A DNA stretch of 64,000 nucleotides from an uncultured Christensenellaceae bacterium (GTDB taxonomy: Bacteria > Bacillota > Clostridia > Christensenellales > Borkfalkiaceae): assembly GCA_910587825.1 (NCBI GenBank), contig CAJUNJ010000001.1, forward strand, positions 92,406 to 156,405, in the 5' to 3' direction. The translations under genes were made by a program, and so were the position numbers. Under the pieces are notes generated by a model. The model searched no databases. It was not told the DNA's origin and was given only the letters and a program-made list of their open reading frames with translations. This document shows positions 13,701 through 18,940 of this stretch, one piece after another; within the stretch, counting starts at the first letter, position 1; every line of letters begins with the position of its first letter.

Positions 13701-15630
13701 GAACGACGATAATGCGGTTTATAATATCTGCGTCCAACTCGTCACTGAAAGAAAATTCTTTGGTAAGTCCGTCACGGTAACTCTGTGCGGATGTGTTTAT
13801 AACTGGTACGGGAAGACGTAATTTATTTATTATTAATTGCTGGGAAATTTCATCACCATCGCTAATCTTACCCGTCGTTGCCTGGAAAACATATATACCG
13901 GATTTATAACTACCGTCTGCATTGGGAGTGAAATCTACTTTGGTATCATAACGATACAATACCCTTACGCTTTTTACTTCCTTAGTCAATCTACCGTTAT
14001 CAATAGGGGTACCTGTATAATCTTCCTTGGGATAAAACGTAAGTTTGATATGTTCGCTATTTTCTGAAACAAAATCAGATAATGGCGCAGTTACGCTGTT
14101 CCTTCCGTAATTAAAGAACATACTCAGTCCGCTGTAATCAAAAGGCTTAGTATATGTTTGCTGTGCAAAACTCCCCGCTTCAAACATTAACGTAGGCGAA
14201 CTCATAGTGACATTAAATGTTACATTCGTAGTCACTGTATTATCTTCCGAATATACAACATTTACAGTCTTTGTATAAATATCACCGTCACTAAGACCTG
14301 TTCCTAACGTTTCCGCGTCGGGAGTAAGCGGGTCCGAAATGGTATATTCACCCGACTGTAAAGGACTACGTTCAAAAGTTGTGTCTTTATAATAATCAGA
14401 ATTATAAACTGGTATAACCCAACCGTCTAAACTTGCGACAGGCGCAGGCGTATAAGGATTTAATTTACCACTGTATGAGTAACCGTCTTTAATTTTTATT
14501 TCAATTACTTTTTCGGCTTCAAGCGTTAAGCTGACCGTCGCGGTAGCCGAACCGACGTTTAAAGACAGTTCGATAGAACCCGCCGCACTTAAATTGGGGG
14601 AATTACCGCCAACCCAACCGACAGTATGCCCGGAATTTGTTTGTCCTTGAAGTATTCCGGTGCTGCTAAACGCCAATTCAACGGGAGAGCTTGAATGAGC
14701 ATAATAAGCAGTAAGGTTAAGACCGTTAAAAATTTCTTTCTGCGTCATATTGACGGCAAATGCAGAATATTTTGTGGCTTTTCCGTTTTCGTCGGGTATT
14801 TTATAATAGTCGCCGTCTTTTATTAATTCCGCTTTTATTTCAAGCGAAGCCGATACTATTGAAGCCGGTCTAACGCTATTTATAGAAGCGGTGACTTCCG
14901 AATCGGAACCGTTGAGTTTTACCTTTATAGTCCTACTGTTTAAGTTTAATTCCGTAACCTGATAAAATTCACGGTTATAAACAGTATCCGTCCCCGATTT
15001 TACGACAAATCTGTCGGATACCCTTATGCTGTCCTTATCGTAATCGCCGTCGATTTCGGAAATATTATCAACGGTAATTGAAGTATAATCGGGAGCTTCC
15101 GTTTTTATTTTGTCGCTGCCGAATACGGTTGCAACCTGAGAAGTAACGCCGTTTGCGGTTACAATATAGGTAAGATTAGTATCTGCGGGAATTTCTTCCT
15201 GTGCATTAGGGAAAACAAGGGCTGTTTCGGCAAGCGGGATAGGGTCTATATCGCCTACTTTGACAGAAATGGTATACTCGCTGTCGGAAAGCAAAACTTT
15301 ATGCGTCGAACCGTTTGCGTCTGTAAAAGTTCCGTACACGGCAAGGTTGCGTTTTAAATTTTCGGCTGTCGTGCTTTTTGCATAAATTACAACCCCGTTG
15401 CTGTAAACGTCGGCTTCCAGAGCAGTATAATTATGTAAAGCCTTTATTTCAGGCTTTACGTCGGGTTCAACCGTGTCGGTTACTTTGTTTAACGTACCGC
15501 CGCCGTTGTATTTCGAAGGGTTTTCGTTATTGAAGACTATCAATCCTGCAATAAACGAAAGACACGCGAAAATAACGCAGACTGCGACTGCTATTCTGCG
15601 TTTAAATGTGAATTTACGAAAAGCGTTCAT
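1783..15630 (-). CDS. Giant MBG/Ig-like repeat surface protein, membrane-anchored (4615 aa)
   Basis: From the ATG at 15630 the protein is 4615 residues. I prefer this start because AGGGAG lies six bases upstream. A TTG-initiated extension to 15687 would fall inside the apparent -35 box. An N-terminal positively charged stretch plus hydrophobic helix (about residues 12-34) is a signal peptide or anchor. The rest is dozens of beta-rich modules of MBG / bacterial Ig-like type, marked by recurring strand motifs such as ITYDGKAH, LTYNGQEQ, KPYDGKEH, VYGDDL, TYGDAH and linkers like LTVTQRQV. Near the C-terminus a hydrophobic helix (about 4532-4557) precedes HRRRK and a 58-residue acidic cytoplasmic tail. 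No LPxTG sortase motif is present. It is probably an adhesin or cell-surface stalk. The downstream gene overlaps the stop codon. Ligand and role are unknown. Confidence 0.88.
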   Translation of the reverse strand: MNAFRKFTFKRRIAVAVCVIFACLSFIAGLIVFNNENPSKYNGGGTLNKVTDTVEPDVKPEIKALHNYTALEADVYSNGVVIYAKSTTAENLKRNLAVYGTFTDANGSTHKVLLSDSEYTISVKVGDIDPIPLAETALVFPNAQEEIPADTNLTYIVTANGVTSQVATVFGSDKIKTEAPDYTSITVDNISEIDGDYDKDSIRVSDRFVVKSGTDTVYNREFYQVTELNLNSRTIKVKLNGSDSEVTASINSVRPASIVSASLEIKAELIKDGDYYKIPDENGKATKYSAFAVNMTQKEIFNGLNLTAYYAHSSSPVELAFSSTGILQGQTNSGHTVGWVGGNSPNLSAAGSIELSLNVGSATATVSLTLEAEKVIEIKIKDGYSYSGKLNPYTPAPVASLDGWVIPVYNSDYYKDTTFERSPLQSGEYTISDPLTPDAETLGTGLSDGDIYTKTVNVVYSEDNTVTTNVTFNVTMSSPTLMFEAGSFAQQTYTKPFDYSGLSMFFNYGRNSVTAPLSDFVSENSEHIKLTFYPKEDYTGTPIDNGRLTKEVKSVRVLYRYDTKVDFTPNADGSYKSGIYVFQATTGKISDGDEISQQLIINKLRLPVPVINTSAQSYRDGLTKEFSFSDELDADIINRIIVVLERKVAGEWVNQTINSTEVLNSKSVPISEGGEYRISFKLADEDLKEVSWNVGEGSTAAFEFIVNPSDIDLTVNLTKNSWNYGTDFTSYITINGTPRGLTTEYIIGSGEGQLNLPYRILYYPVGGGDGVEFPENVGKYYVVADTKSTDTYNAATSPAPNPYSGAPVITVTAKSLDLTQLTKTITYDGKAHAVSEFVKPEGFVNGITVNYTVYGEAKTFEYTDTFDKVIDITILAQKYTHVSENPAKPLNISILADNNNYVWQGVTGKQNTLDVKITAREFEVNVRVDNFVYGGKQTGDRTQDYALAPVFTYTDKTDNKSSTDETAYFAVKDVTYKTGEVVVNSSDYKSWNAGSYTVNFGWDQKVGHEADDINVVCNQGSFEVLRAWLDKVTLGDADGETTYSRDEQDVKFNNWQAGLMKIETTAKQLGENGAASEDELTVGFTGTLTDNTLSVTYAGEYTIKVSLISNNYDWKPEEGVQQSHDPISFTYTVNKAKIEFNWSTDASSQQFVPAQNQIFPTATATGIAFDDGITLKVGVYDESDKLIGNAPDPGVIAAGKFNLKIASFATESVDGSYNLALNYILGENVTKDFEILSADLDPIVLINATGTTSKTITVEYKGEEWIMSDFVEDWTKYVYGTDSLKLKISVTATDSDYFADGKIIDVNTYTVTLTPADNFSWGEGGTGDSVFTVVITQKVISGEDISWSNTALTYNGQEQKPVATPDNLFAIDKGKVGISVTGGQTDASATSYTATANELTDVDGGRARNYKLPDTKTTTKFTIAKYAVAKPSKAFTGGTFGNENKVAYTFTDPSISGWAWNEKVSVTIGGKYNFGGVDKNHTDTYTFDWGSKSFNAKNAGQYTVTFTLTDVTNLCWAEEGESESVYIAPKIDIARKQIIAPTITRSKQHDGYVFAPSVFDWNSGFTPTENFFTATYGTFNKTDMTYPEEETSNSAVNEYYVRLKINGDNALNYVWVLADDSTVPELSNSIITQNGKCEYADGNVSVYLNYAITLQVLSLDYTVNNYDFGDNAINAIERKSITGVIVLTGNDLDLLNSGSYSHIGYTQTITFKKGETTEGVVTIVKGSDPAVTGTYTNLENFIPWSSGTYTVEISLVFEGGILQPLTFTRTLTVNKKVLTADDVVWSGSDNVEYDGLPHTFTATFNKNNMPLRSDETSDTVVLPALTVENVEEGMTELPKNARSTAYTLGIKTDDANFALPQDYITKQLTITPHKVTVSGLDGSRVYGTETQNKNSLWKLADGSSFCNGENGSSFISVKIVDGNNNEIVKSTGVGEYSVIPYLNGTSGSSNYTLEVSANGTFIIEARQITVSLKENLSSVYGTTVTLDNAYTVTWANGSPDESWLADDDGVEDVFTLSSPATDANASEGSYAVIVTVVTNGNYTVTGGGVYENKYTITNAEFTATAEGYEKPYDGKEHTLVALASESDRLIGITLSGDTIGNNIVKFSYSTAESKPEINGAWTNAENLKFKDTSASGNYWIKIEIDNHESIILDSAVTVTISKVQLTVSLALEIFYGENSPANYDGESNVYLGTASSLTDSRYTVNGFVNGEGVDAAGINGTISYTTDYQIGNDIKYLNGESYALVLDVSNLSSTNYTFTAGAGTLKVKPLTVEVSFKNEEISEVYWSLVGEALPYTNYFNVNVTADSTYDSTNKVMLYGNYPDIFDVTSEAFKIADGQVTSMGGVKADGYTVTLTANSANYSAGTLPSGRFIITPANLTVNADAVNDLSAVYKEDNYFLTGDIDVTTVDSCVSEIKYHYSVTDEITDFTTVTDWTGKMPQFIDVGKYYVYFRITADNHTTGYVTKTVEITIANNSFNTSFSFGNAGWTYGTGCGNITEAKADFDRDPVTSSDTNSVKYTLYTGTYTLENIPAEGGTSGTLDNLFPDSAKKLSAGSYTLYYKVDGNTNYNAVKAVYTFTVTKTSLTITVNSISVVYGDDLKDSDYYDNDNANGYNFTVDGLVNGEENTDIFDGGKLPVFESTYKKGYKNGSVKDGGYEITLSNQSQLTSVNYEVTFNTDNKLTVTQRNVNLTIAGLTAKYNLNAASGTTGSAPTLKFTVSNMVDGNGSSSDGSGIIELVTNAVDGSTTLEVGAYPIIARFTEDYKDHADNYAFTFSGTTFNKEVAGDKWSVAQGYIDTLTNVIGGLENGAGVYTITPAELALVPSNLGYFEGNNFVEYPENVNGTIYDGRNKGHTATAADDYGNETFYAVYATSFEGLSNATDRYAVNEGTYYYKFVVENSNYTWTPSQNNRFIIYQRELTASVSLTDSVNPARNPSYSATYKDIVQNDNNSYNLTYTFGNLVVGESLAQDANGFVYNVQAAVLSGSTFENNVLNGTYTGKFENGVFTLNAVNAGTYKVTLSLGDSNKNYTFGTQADTDSNGNISFTFTINRKALTVTAQNSSIQYGSPLTDTTRFDGFKLSQDIQDIASRENGKISNSFNISGVGYTTEYKPASSNAGDSFNIVPQATTIKSLNYEIVTSGTGVNYGKLTVTQRQVTVTLNGYTGTSTQSWAGEEYTGNPLQPDLSGNNVGQFLSVVTQNWYGNTGDSSSGIVDCAKIVLSVNNDAVNVGNYPMFICQSDANTNYLVNFVNNGNTLATGTAHNNELDETLRPVFNIRPKALTVQVVLNGTENQTSFNIIYGNNADTYYDVTYGGLVERDRVAGDNHKFNIDGGLIVSNNIQYRAVRSGMATEYNPWVSNAREVYTVSASGLDLHNYAITFKPATMTVVPRPVIATVTDREFTSIAGNGGVFGIKHDAPVTFVDDTTVKVDGFAINNTAYYGDAFSYNPVISRVYTGYGFDGSQLNSSADAPTKAGTYEVTIGLNGNYVFDSSHVGYEDGTVTLDYKVEKKLITGFTWAEREDGYLTWNDGENKDMNISGYTADFMIADYVQKDNGDVTVNLVLNTDYFINERGLVVNINGVGTYRAVIRFNDEAKFNFKWNAGDTESNVTLSFHAATNSFKFTSLTIKGWTYLDTANDPVYKLSNGVSGLVMRYTYARVWSQPESVIYGVMLDSLEGFEFGAFTSTVPVNAGTYLVMVSFPGDNTYSSASAYSAFKIAPKTVVQNDLHFTSDGAQQLTYTTSYNGAEQSAGIHYDPTVLGFTYAGAEIDGGSITIRATDKGVYTVKFTLNDSDNYVWSEDFTPDNTSAVSLVWTMNAATDNKLKWDVDSIASEYGEGFSLTASATYNGNVTYVYATRRTNENSPAGSAVWLEIPTDGNGAYKLDAGHYWIRATGDGSDNYNQTAPVYKRLEIERATLTATAEGSVIYGEKFEDGVEGYTYLFSGFKYNEDESVVTVGEISYRLAEVPEKLEYGVYGIILASKDGEVVGMQSDNYVIVAEEGIFSVAKRDVIVTVGDASSVYGQKINLEDITVTVFNGTPLVEGDGIDALNISLEISGADLESLFNDVSSYRVTATGYTSSKNYNVTVLSSGIYTVSPLEIYITVEAGGGTYGDAHIVPAKLTGIYSAEDDTDVTEKFGALAPSFTFSYRGTANDGTAYNSTTVPNLAGNYSATAISSANRNFTLVTHLGTPGVTFVVAKRPVDESLISTRTEKFVNAPITPVIIDDKFGDLYTVGEASFTDVGRYTVALTLNDGANNRWSSVDEAVYNLPFEIVKGDNRFVGEITIKGWVYGQYDASVNSPSAQTAYGGSENIIYTYSDAVDGEYTSVLPTAAGEYWLKATVAPTDNYNTQPSDPVKFEITKRIISAPTLLINGENSTYTGSRLQAQLSGYDPSTMRIVYDGDMASGENVLLFAVNAAEYSAHIVLIDSDNYAWEQTLTDEDGNALLKWNVARKKIEKPTMNTNTFIVNGGTLTFIPVGFDENTMDIEGNKISYGGVFKVTVSIKDSVNYEWADSSVEDITFDWVVVGWDTVFIIVTSVLGVVAGIAAGAIGIQYLVHRRRKTAAIAAEQQAAQKFHENMAEAINAKSEGTAEPQPENNSEDENADGKGENKDDK

Positions 15631-15658
15631 ACTATTCTCCCTATTTCTACGTCGTCGA

Positions 15659-15687
15659 TTTATAAAATTTATCCGCAAATAACGCAA
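15659..15687 (-). promoter_or_regulatory. Promoter of the giant surface-protein gene
   Basis: On the minus strand TTGCGT is followed by a 17-base spacer and TATAAA. The predicted transcription start leaves a leader long enough for the AGGGAG ribosome binding site before the ATG at 15630. Confidence 0.5.
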
Positions 15688-15787
15688 AACTGCATAATCG
15701 TTTAACTTTAATTAAACAATTACGCGGAAAATGCGGTTTAATACGCAATATTAAGCTTATTCTTACGGACGGTAATTTTTACCTTTG

Positions 15788-16015
15788 TTATTTTAACTTA
15801 TTTAATTCGCTATTAAGCTGACGAAGATTTTTGCGTTCAAGCTCAATAAGATTGGAGTATATTTTAAAATATTCTATATCCGATGCGTTTGGCGCAACGT
15901 TGTTTATATGCGCTTCCATCAATGCCGATTGCGAACGCATACGTTTCTTTTCCAAAGCTTCAATCTCTCTTTCGCTTTCTTCAATAGCTTTTTTTAAATC
16001 GCCCTTTTTTGACAT
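15788..16015 (-). CDS. Small coiled-coil protein (75 aa)
   Basis: A 75-residue, highly charged, almost wholly helical protein: an Lys/Glu-rich heptad-like N-terminal half and a second helix rich in Leu, Glu and Asn (IELERKNLRQLNSELNKLK). The ATG at 16015 has AAGGAG six bases upstream, and a good promoter lies 55-83 bases upstream, so it is likely expressed. It has no signal peptide or membrane segment. It lies 158 bases upstream of the giant surface protein on the same strand. Whether it belongs to that locus is unclear because the giant gene appears to have its own promoter. No family recognised. Confidence 0.7.
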   Translation of the reverse strand: MSKKGDLKKAIEESEREIEALEKKRMRSQSALMEAHINNVAPNASDIEYFKIYSNLIELERKNLRQLNSELNKLK

Positions 16016-16069
16016 AGCTTACTCCTTATTATTTTTTATTTTATCACACGTATTTCAAAAAATCAATAG

Positions 16070-16098
16070 CGTATAGACATTTTGTAAAAAATTGTCAA
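16070..16098 (-). promoter_or_regulatory. Promoter of the small coiled-coil gene
   Basis: Minus strand TTGACA, 17-base spacer, TATACG, in an AT-rich stretch upstream of the ATG at 16015. Confidence 0.55.
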
Positions 16099-16119
16099 AT
16101 ATTTTTAAATGATTTTCAG

Positions 16120-16212
16120 TCCGATTGCTGTCAAGTCGGCGGTAGAGTCCGCCGACCTGCGACAATGGTTACATTGTCTTGCCTCCCCTCAATTCCCTCT
16201 TCGGGTCTTGGA
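16120..16212. other. Structured intergenic segment with strong hairpins
   Basis: Between the coiled-coil promoter and the tRNA-Glu terminator there is no gene, but two perfect hairpins stand side by side: GTCGGCGG/CCGCCGAC (16135-16156) and GACAATG/CATTGTC (16161-16178). A pyrimidine-rich run (on the plus strand) follows at about 16179-16200. Neither hairpin has a T-tract, so they do not look like terminators. It could be a small RNA or a processing or recombination site. Strand is undetermined. Confidence 0.4.
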
Positions 16213-16216
16213 AATT

Positions 16217-16250
16217 AAAATAAAGCGGCGCACAAGCGCCGCTTTATTTT
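16217..16250 (-). terminator. Rho-independent terminator after tRNA-Glu
   Basis: A perfect 15-bp inverted repeat (AAAATAAAGCGGCGC and its complement, loop ACAA) just 3' of tRNA-Glu on the minus strand. The arms carry A/T runs on both sides, so it can act in either direction. Confidence 0.85.
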
Positions 16251-16252
16251 AA

Positions 16253-16327
16253 TGGTGACCCTGTCGGGAATTGAACCCGAGATTGAGCCTTGAGAGGGCT
16301 CCGTCTTAACCTCTTGACCACAGGGCC
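16253..16327 (-). tRNA. tRNA-Glu (anticodon CTC)
   Basis: The reverse complement folds into a complete cloverleaf. The acceptor GGCCCTG pairs with CAGGGTC, the anticodon stem GAGCC/GGCTC encloses loop CTCTCAA giving anticodon CTC, and the T-arm contains GGTTCAATTCC. A73 and an encoded CCA end the gene at 16253. It has its own promoter and terminator. Confidence 0.95.
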
Positions 16328-16347
16328 GTTATGATTTTTGCTTTGTG

Positions 16348-16377
16348 ATTATATCACACGCCGTAACCTGTTGGCAA
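16348..16377 (-). promoter_or_regulatory. Promoter of tRNA-Glu
   Basis: Minus strand TTGCCA, 18-base spacer, TATAAT, about 20 bases before the mature tRNA 5' end. Confidence 0.6.
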
Positions 16378-16401
16378 GCAAAAATCACTTTGATTTGAAT
16401 T

Positions 16402-17343
16402 TTAATTTTCGGATATAAAATCCGCAACGGCACGCATTACCTCTTCGTCTTCTTCGGTTGCGCCTTTAAAATCGAATTCCGAAAAGTCTTTAAGGCTGAA
16501 AAGCCGTGCAAGCAGTTTTTCGGCATTTGCCGTGTTGTAAGGGTTATGTCCCTTTCCTTCGGCGATAAGCTTTGTTATATTTTTACCGTTGGCTTTTGCA
16601 AATGCGGAACCCTTTATAGGGACAACTTTATCTTTATCACCGTGTATAAGCAGAGTCGGAACACCGCTTTTTATTGCGCATTTCGCCGCATTTTTGTTGC
16701 CGTTTTTGCCGTAAGTCAAAAAATTAACAAACCACAAAAAAGGTCTTAAAATTGCCGAAAACGGTTTTGAAATTATCCGAGCCGAAGCTTGCTGAATTGT
16801 TTTGGACGGCGTTAACGGCGAACTTATCGCAACTACTCCGTCCACTTTCCTTTCCGTAGACGCACACAGCGCAGAATATGCGCCCCAGCTGTGACCGATA
16901 AGCCATACTTTTTGCAACGGGTACAAACTTTTTGCATAGTCGACAGCCGACACCGCAGTGCGCACCCCGGAATACATTCCCTTTATTCTTTTACCTTCCG
17001 AAAAGTTACAGCCGAAGCTGTCAACCGCAAGCACGGTGTAACCGAGATTGCAAAAATATGCAATTTCCGTGGTATAGGCGATATGCCCCGCACCCATTCC
17101 GTGACAGAAAATAATAAGTTTATCCTTCTTGGGTTCGCCTTTACCGTAAATAAAGCCGTTAAGCCCGTCCGAAAGCGCCACGGGTTGTGCGGTTAAAGAA
17201 AAATCTTCCGCCGTAAAATATTTAAAAGACGGGTTTTTGTCGATTCGCTTACCGAACGCAAAAATGTAAATTAAACAAGCGAACAAAAAAAGCAACAACA
17301 AAACAACCGAAATAACTATTGCCGCTATATAGTAAGGCTGCAT
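16402..17343 (-). CDS. Membrane-anchored alpha/beta hydrolase
   Basis: 313 residues. An N-terminal hydrophobic helix (about 5-30) anchors an alpha/beta-hydrolase domain. The nucleophile elbow GHSWG places the catalytic Ser at 152. HG at 81-82 forms the oxyanion region, an acid candidate lies in LLIHGDKDKV (Asp236/238), and the catalytic His is in GKGHNP (His266). The layout resembles BAAT/YqkD-like serine hydrolases acting on an unknown ester or amide. The ATG follows the pgi stop after one base with no Shine-Dalgarno, so it is probably translationally coupled to pgi. Substrate cannot be inferred. Confidence 0.85.
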   Translation of the reverse strand: MQPYYIAAIVISVVLLLLFLFACLIYIFAFGKRIDKNPSFKYFTAEDFSLTAQPVALSDGLNGFIYGKGEPKKDKLIIFCHGMGAGHIAYTTEIAYFCNLGYTVLAVDSFGCNFSEGKRIKGMYSGVRTAVSAVDYAKSLYPLQKVWLIGHSWGAYSALCASTERKVDGVVAISSPLTPSKTIQQASARIISKPFSAILRPFLWFVNFLTYGKNGNKNAAKCAIKSGVPTLLIHGDKDKVVPIKGSAFAKANGKNITKLIAEGKGHNPYNTANAEKLLARLFSLKDFSEFDFKGATEEDEEVMRAVADFISEN

Positions 17344-17344
17344 T

Positions 17345-18781
17345 TTATACTATATATTTTTTATCGGGAGCGGCGGCGGAAGCGATTTCCGCTTTCTGCG
17401 CTTCATAACCCTTTTTACCCAACAGGGCAAACGTTGCCTTTTTGCCATTTTCGACACCGGGCTGATTGAAAGTGTTTATATTGAGAAGCGCACCCGTATA
17501 AGCCGTCTGCAATTCGAGAAGATACATAAGCTGTCCGAGAGTAAACTCGTTAACGGCAGGCAACGTAATAGTATAATTCATTCTGCCCGCACGCATAAGC
17601 GCGTAAGCAGTAGCCTTGTTTTCCGCCTGAATAAGTTCCTGCATCGTATGTCCGCCGAGGAAGCCTACGTCGGGAATATCTTCGCAACCGTGCGCTATCG
17701 GCATAGCACAGGCATATTCGCTTACCGAAATAAACGTTATAACCTTATCGAAAGGACCTTCGATATAAAGCTGAACCTGTGAGTGCTGGTCGGTTACGCC
17801 CAGACTTTTAACCGCCGTGGTACCTGCGTTGACGACATTACCGTCGTAGTCAACCGCTTTGCCGAGAGATTCCGCCCAAAGCTGACAGTACCAATCCGCC
17901 ATTAATTTAAGATTATCCGAATAGGGCATAAGCACGTTTATGTTTTTGCCCTGCTTCATCGTTATATACTGCAAAACCGCACAGGCAAGCGCGGGGTTAT
18001 TTGAAACGTCGGGCGAAGAGCACAATCCGTCCATATATGCCGCACCCGCAAGCATAGCCTTAATATCTATGCCGAGAACAGCCGCGGGAAGAAGCCCGAC
18101 GGGACACATTTCGGAAAATCTTCCGCCGACACCGTCGGGGAGAACGTACTTTTTGAAAGCTCCGCCGAAGCTTTGGTCTATCTTTATAAGATTACCCTTC
18201 TTCTCGTCGGTAGTGAAAATAATATTGTCGGGAAGCGACACGCCCTTATTTTTGAGTATATCGGCAATAATGAGATACTGCGTCATCGTTTCGCTTGTTG
18301 CGCCAGATTTGGAAATAACGTTAAAGCACGTTTTTTCGGGTTCTATAACGTCCAAAAGCGCAGCCATTCTTACGGGGTCTACGTTGTCTTCGACATAAAA
18401 TTTGGGACCGTTCCTCTTATCGTCGGGAAGTTCGTTATAGTGCAGATGCTTTAACGCGTTGAACGCCATAATGGGACCGAGCGCGCTTCCGCCTATACCG
18501 AGAACCACGAAGTACTTGAACTTGCTTCTGACTTCTTTTGCCGTCTTTAAAATATCTTCCACAATTTCATTCTGGTTATAAGGAAGTTCCGTCCAGCCCA
18601 TAAACAGTTCGTCTTTACCGCGGTTTTTTGCAACATAACCGTAAGCAGAAGCGGCTTTTTCCGAAAGCGCGGAAATTTCGCTGTCTTTAATACCCTTATC
18701 GCCGAGCGACTTCGACATCATATAGTTGTAGTCTACCGTGACGCGCATACCGTCCTGCCATTTTTTGTCATTGAAATCCAT
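17345..18781 (-). CDS. pgi: Glucose-6-phosphate isomerase
   Basis: Interconverts glucose 6-phosphate and fructose 6-phosphate in the cytoplasm. The ATG at 18781 is chosen because AAGGAG lies seven bases upstream; a GTG 15 bases further up would include that site. This gives 478 residues. Two SIS-type sugar-isomerase domains are visible: VVLGIGGSALGP near residue 95, the phosphate-binding ISKSGATSETM loop, the DGVGGRFSE segment, and the conserved DQHSQVQLYIEG and HTMQELI regions towards the C-terminus. A strong promoter (18811-18840) drives it, and the alpha/beta hydrolase follows one base after its stop. Length is within the range for bacterial Pgi. Confidence 0.96.
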   Translation of the reverse strand: MDFNDKKWQDGMRVTVDYNYMMSKSLGDKGIKDSEISALSEKAASAYGYVAKNRGKDELFMGWTELPYNQNEIVEDILKTAKEVRSKFKYFVVLGIGGSALGPIMAFNALKHLHYNELPDDKRNGPKFYVEDNVDPVRMAALLDVIEPEKTCFNVISKSGATSETMTQYLIIADILKNKGVSLPDNIIFTTDEKKGNLIKIDQSFGGAFKKYVLPDGVGGRFSEMCPVGLLPAAVLGIDIKAMLAGAAYMDGLCSSPDVSNNPALACAVLQYITMKQGKNINVLMPYSDNLKLMADWYCQLWAESLGKAVDYDGNVVNAGTTAVKSLGVTDQHSQVQLYIEGPFDKVITFISVSEYACAMPIAHGCEDIPDVGFLGGHTMQELIQAENKATAYALMRAGRMNYTITLPAVNEFTLGQLMYLLELQTAYTGALLNINTFNQPGVENGKKATFALLGKKGYEAQKAEIASAAAPDKKYIV

Positions 18782-18810
18782 ATAATTCTCCTTCACTAAA
18801 CTACTAAACC

Positions 18811-18840
18811 ATTATATAATATCATCGGCAAATAAGTCAA
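18811..18840 (-). promoter_or_regulatory. Promoter of pgi
   Basis: Minus strand TTGACT, 18-base spacer, TATAAT, followed by a leader containing the pgi Shine-Dalgarno AAGGAG. Confidence 0.7.
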
Positions 18841-18904
18841 CAATTCTGCAATAAAAGAAAAATTATCAAAGCCTTAAAATTTTTGTACGAAAACTGTTAT
18901 TTAC

Positions 18905-18934
18905 TTGCTAAAACGTATGTTTATATGGTATAAT
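18905..18934 (+). promoter_or_regulatory. Promoter of the helicase gene, predicted leaderless
   Basis: TTGCTA, 18-base spacer, TATAAT (18929-18934), then only six bases before ATG at 18941. The expected transcription start coincides with the A of the start codon, and no Shine-Dalgarno fits. Confidence 0.6.
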
Positions 18935-18940
18935 CCGAAT

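Noticed and set aside
15631..15687. Longer N-terminus for the giant protein (start at 15687)
   Set aside because: TTG start with no Shine-Dalgarno, located in the predicted -35 box; the ATG at 15630 has AGGGAG and a normal export signal.
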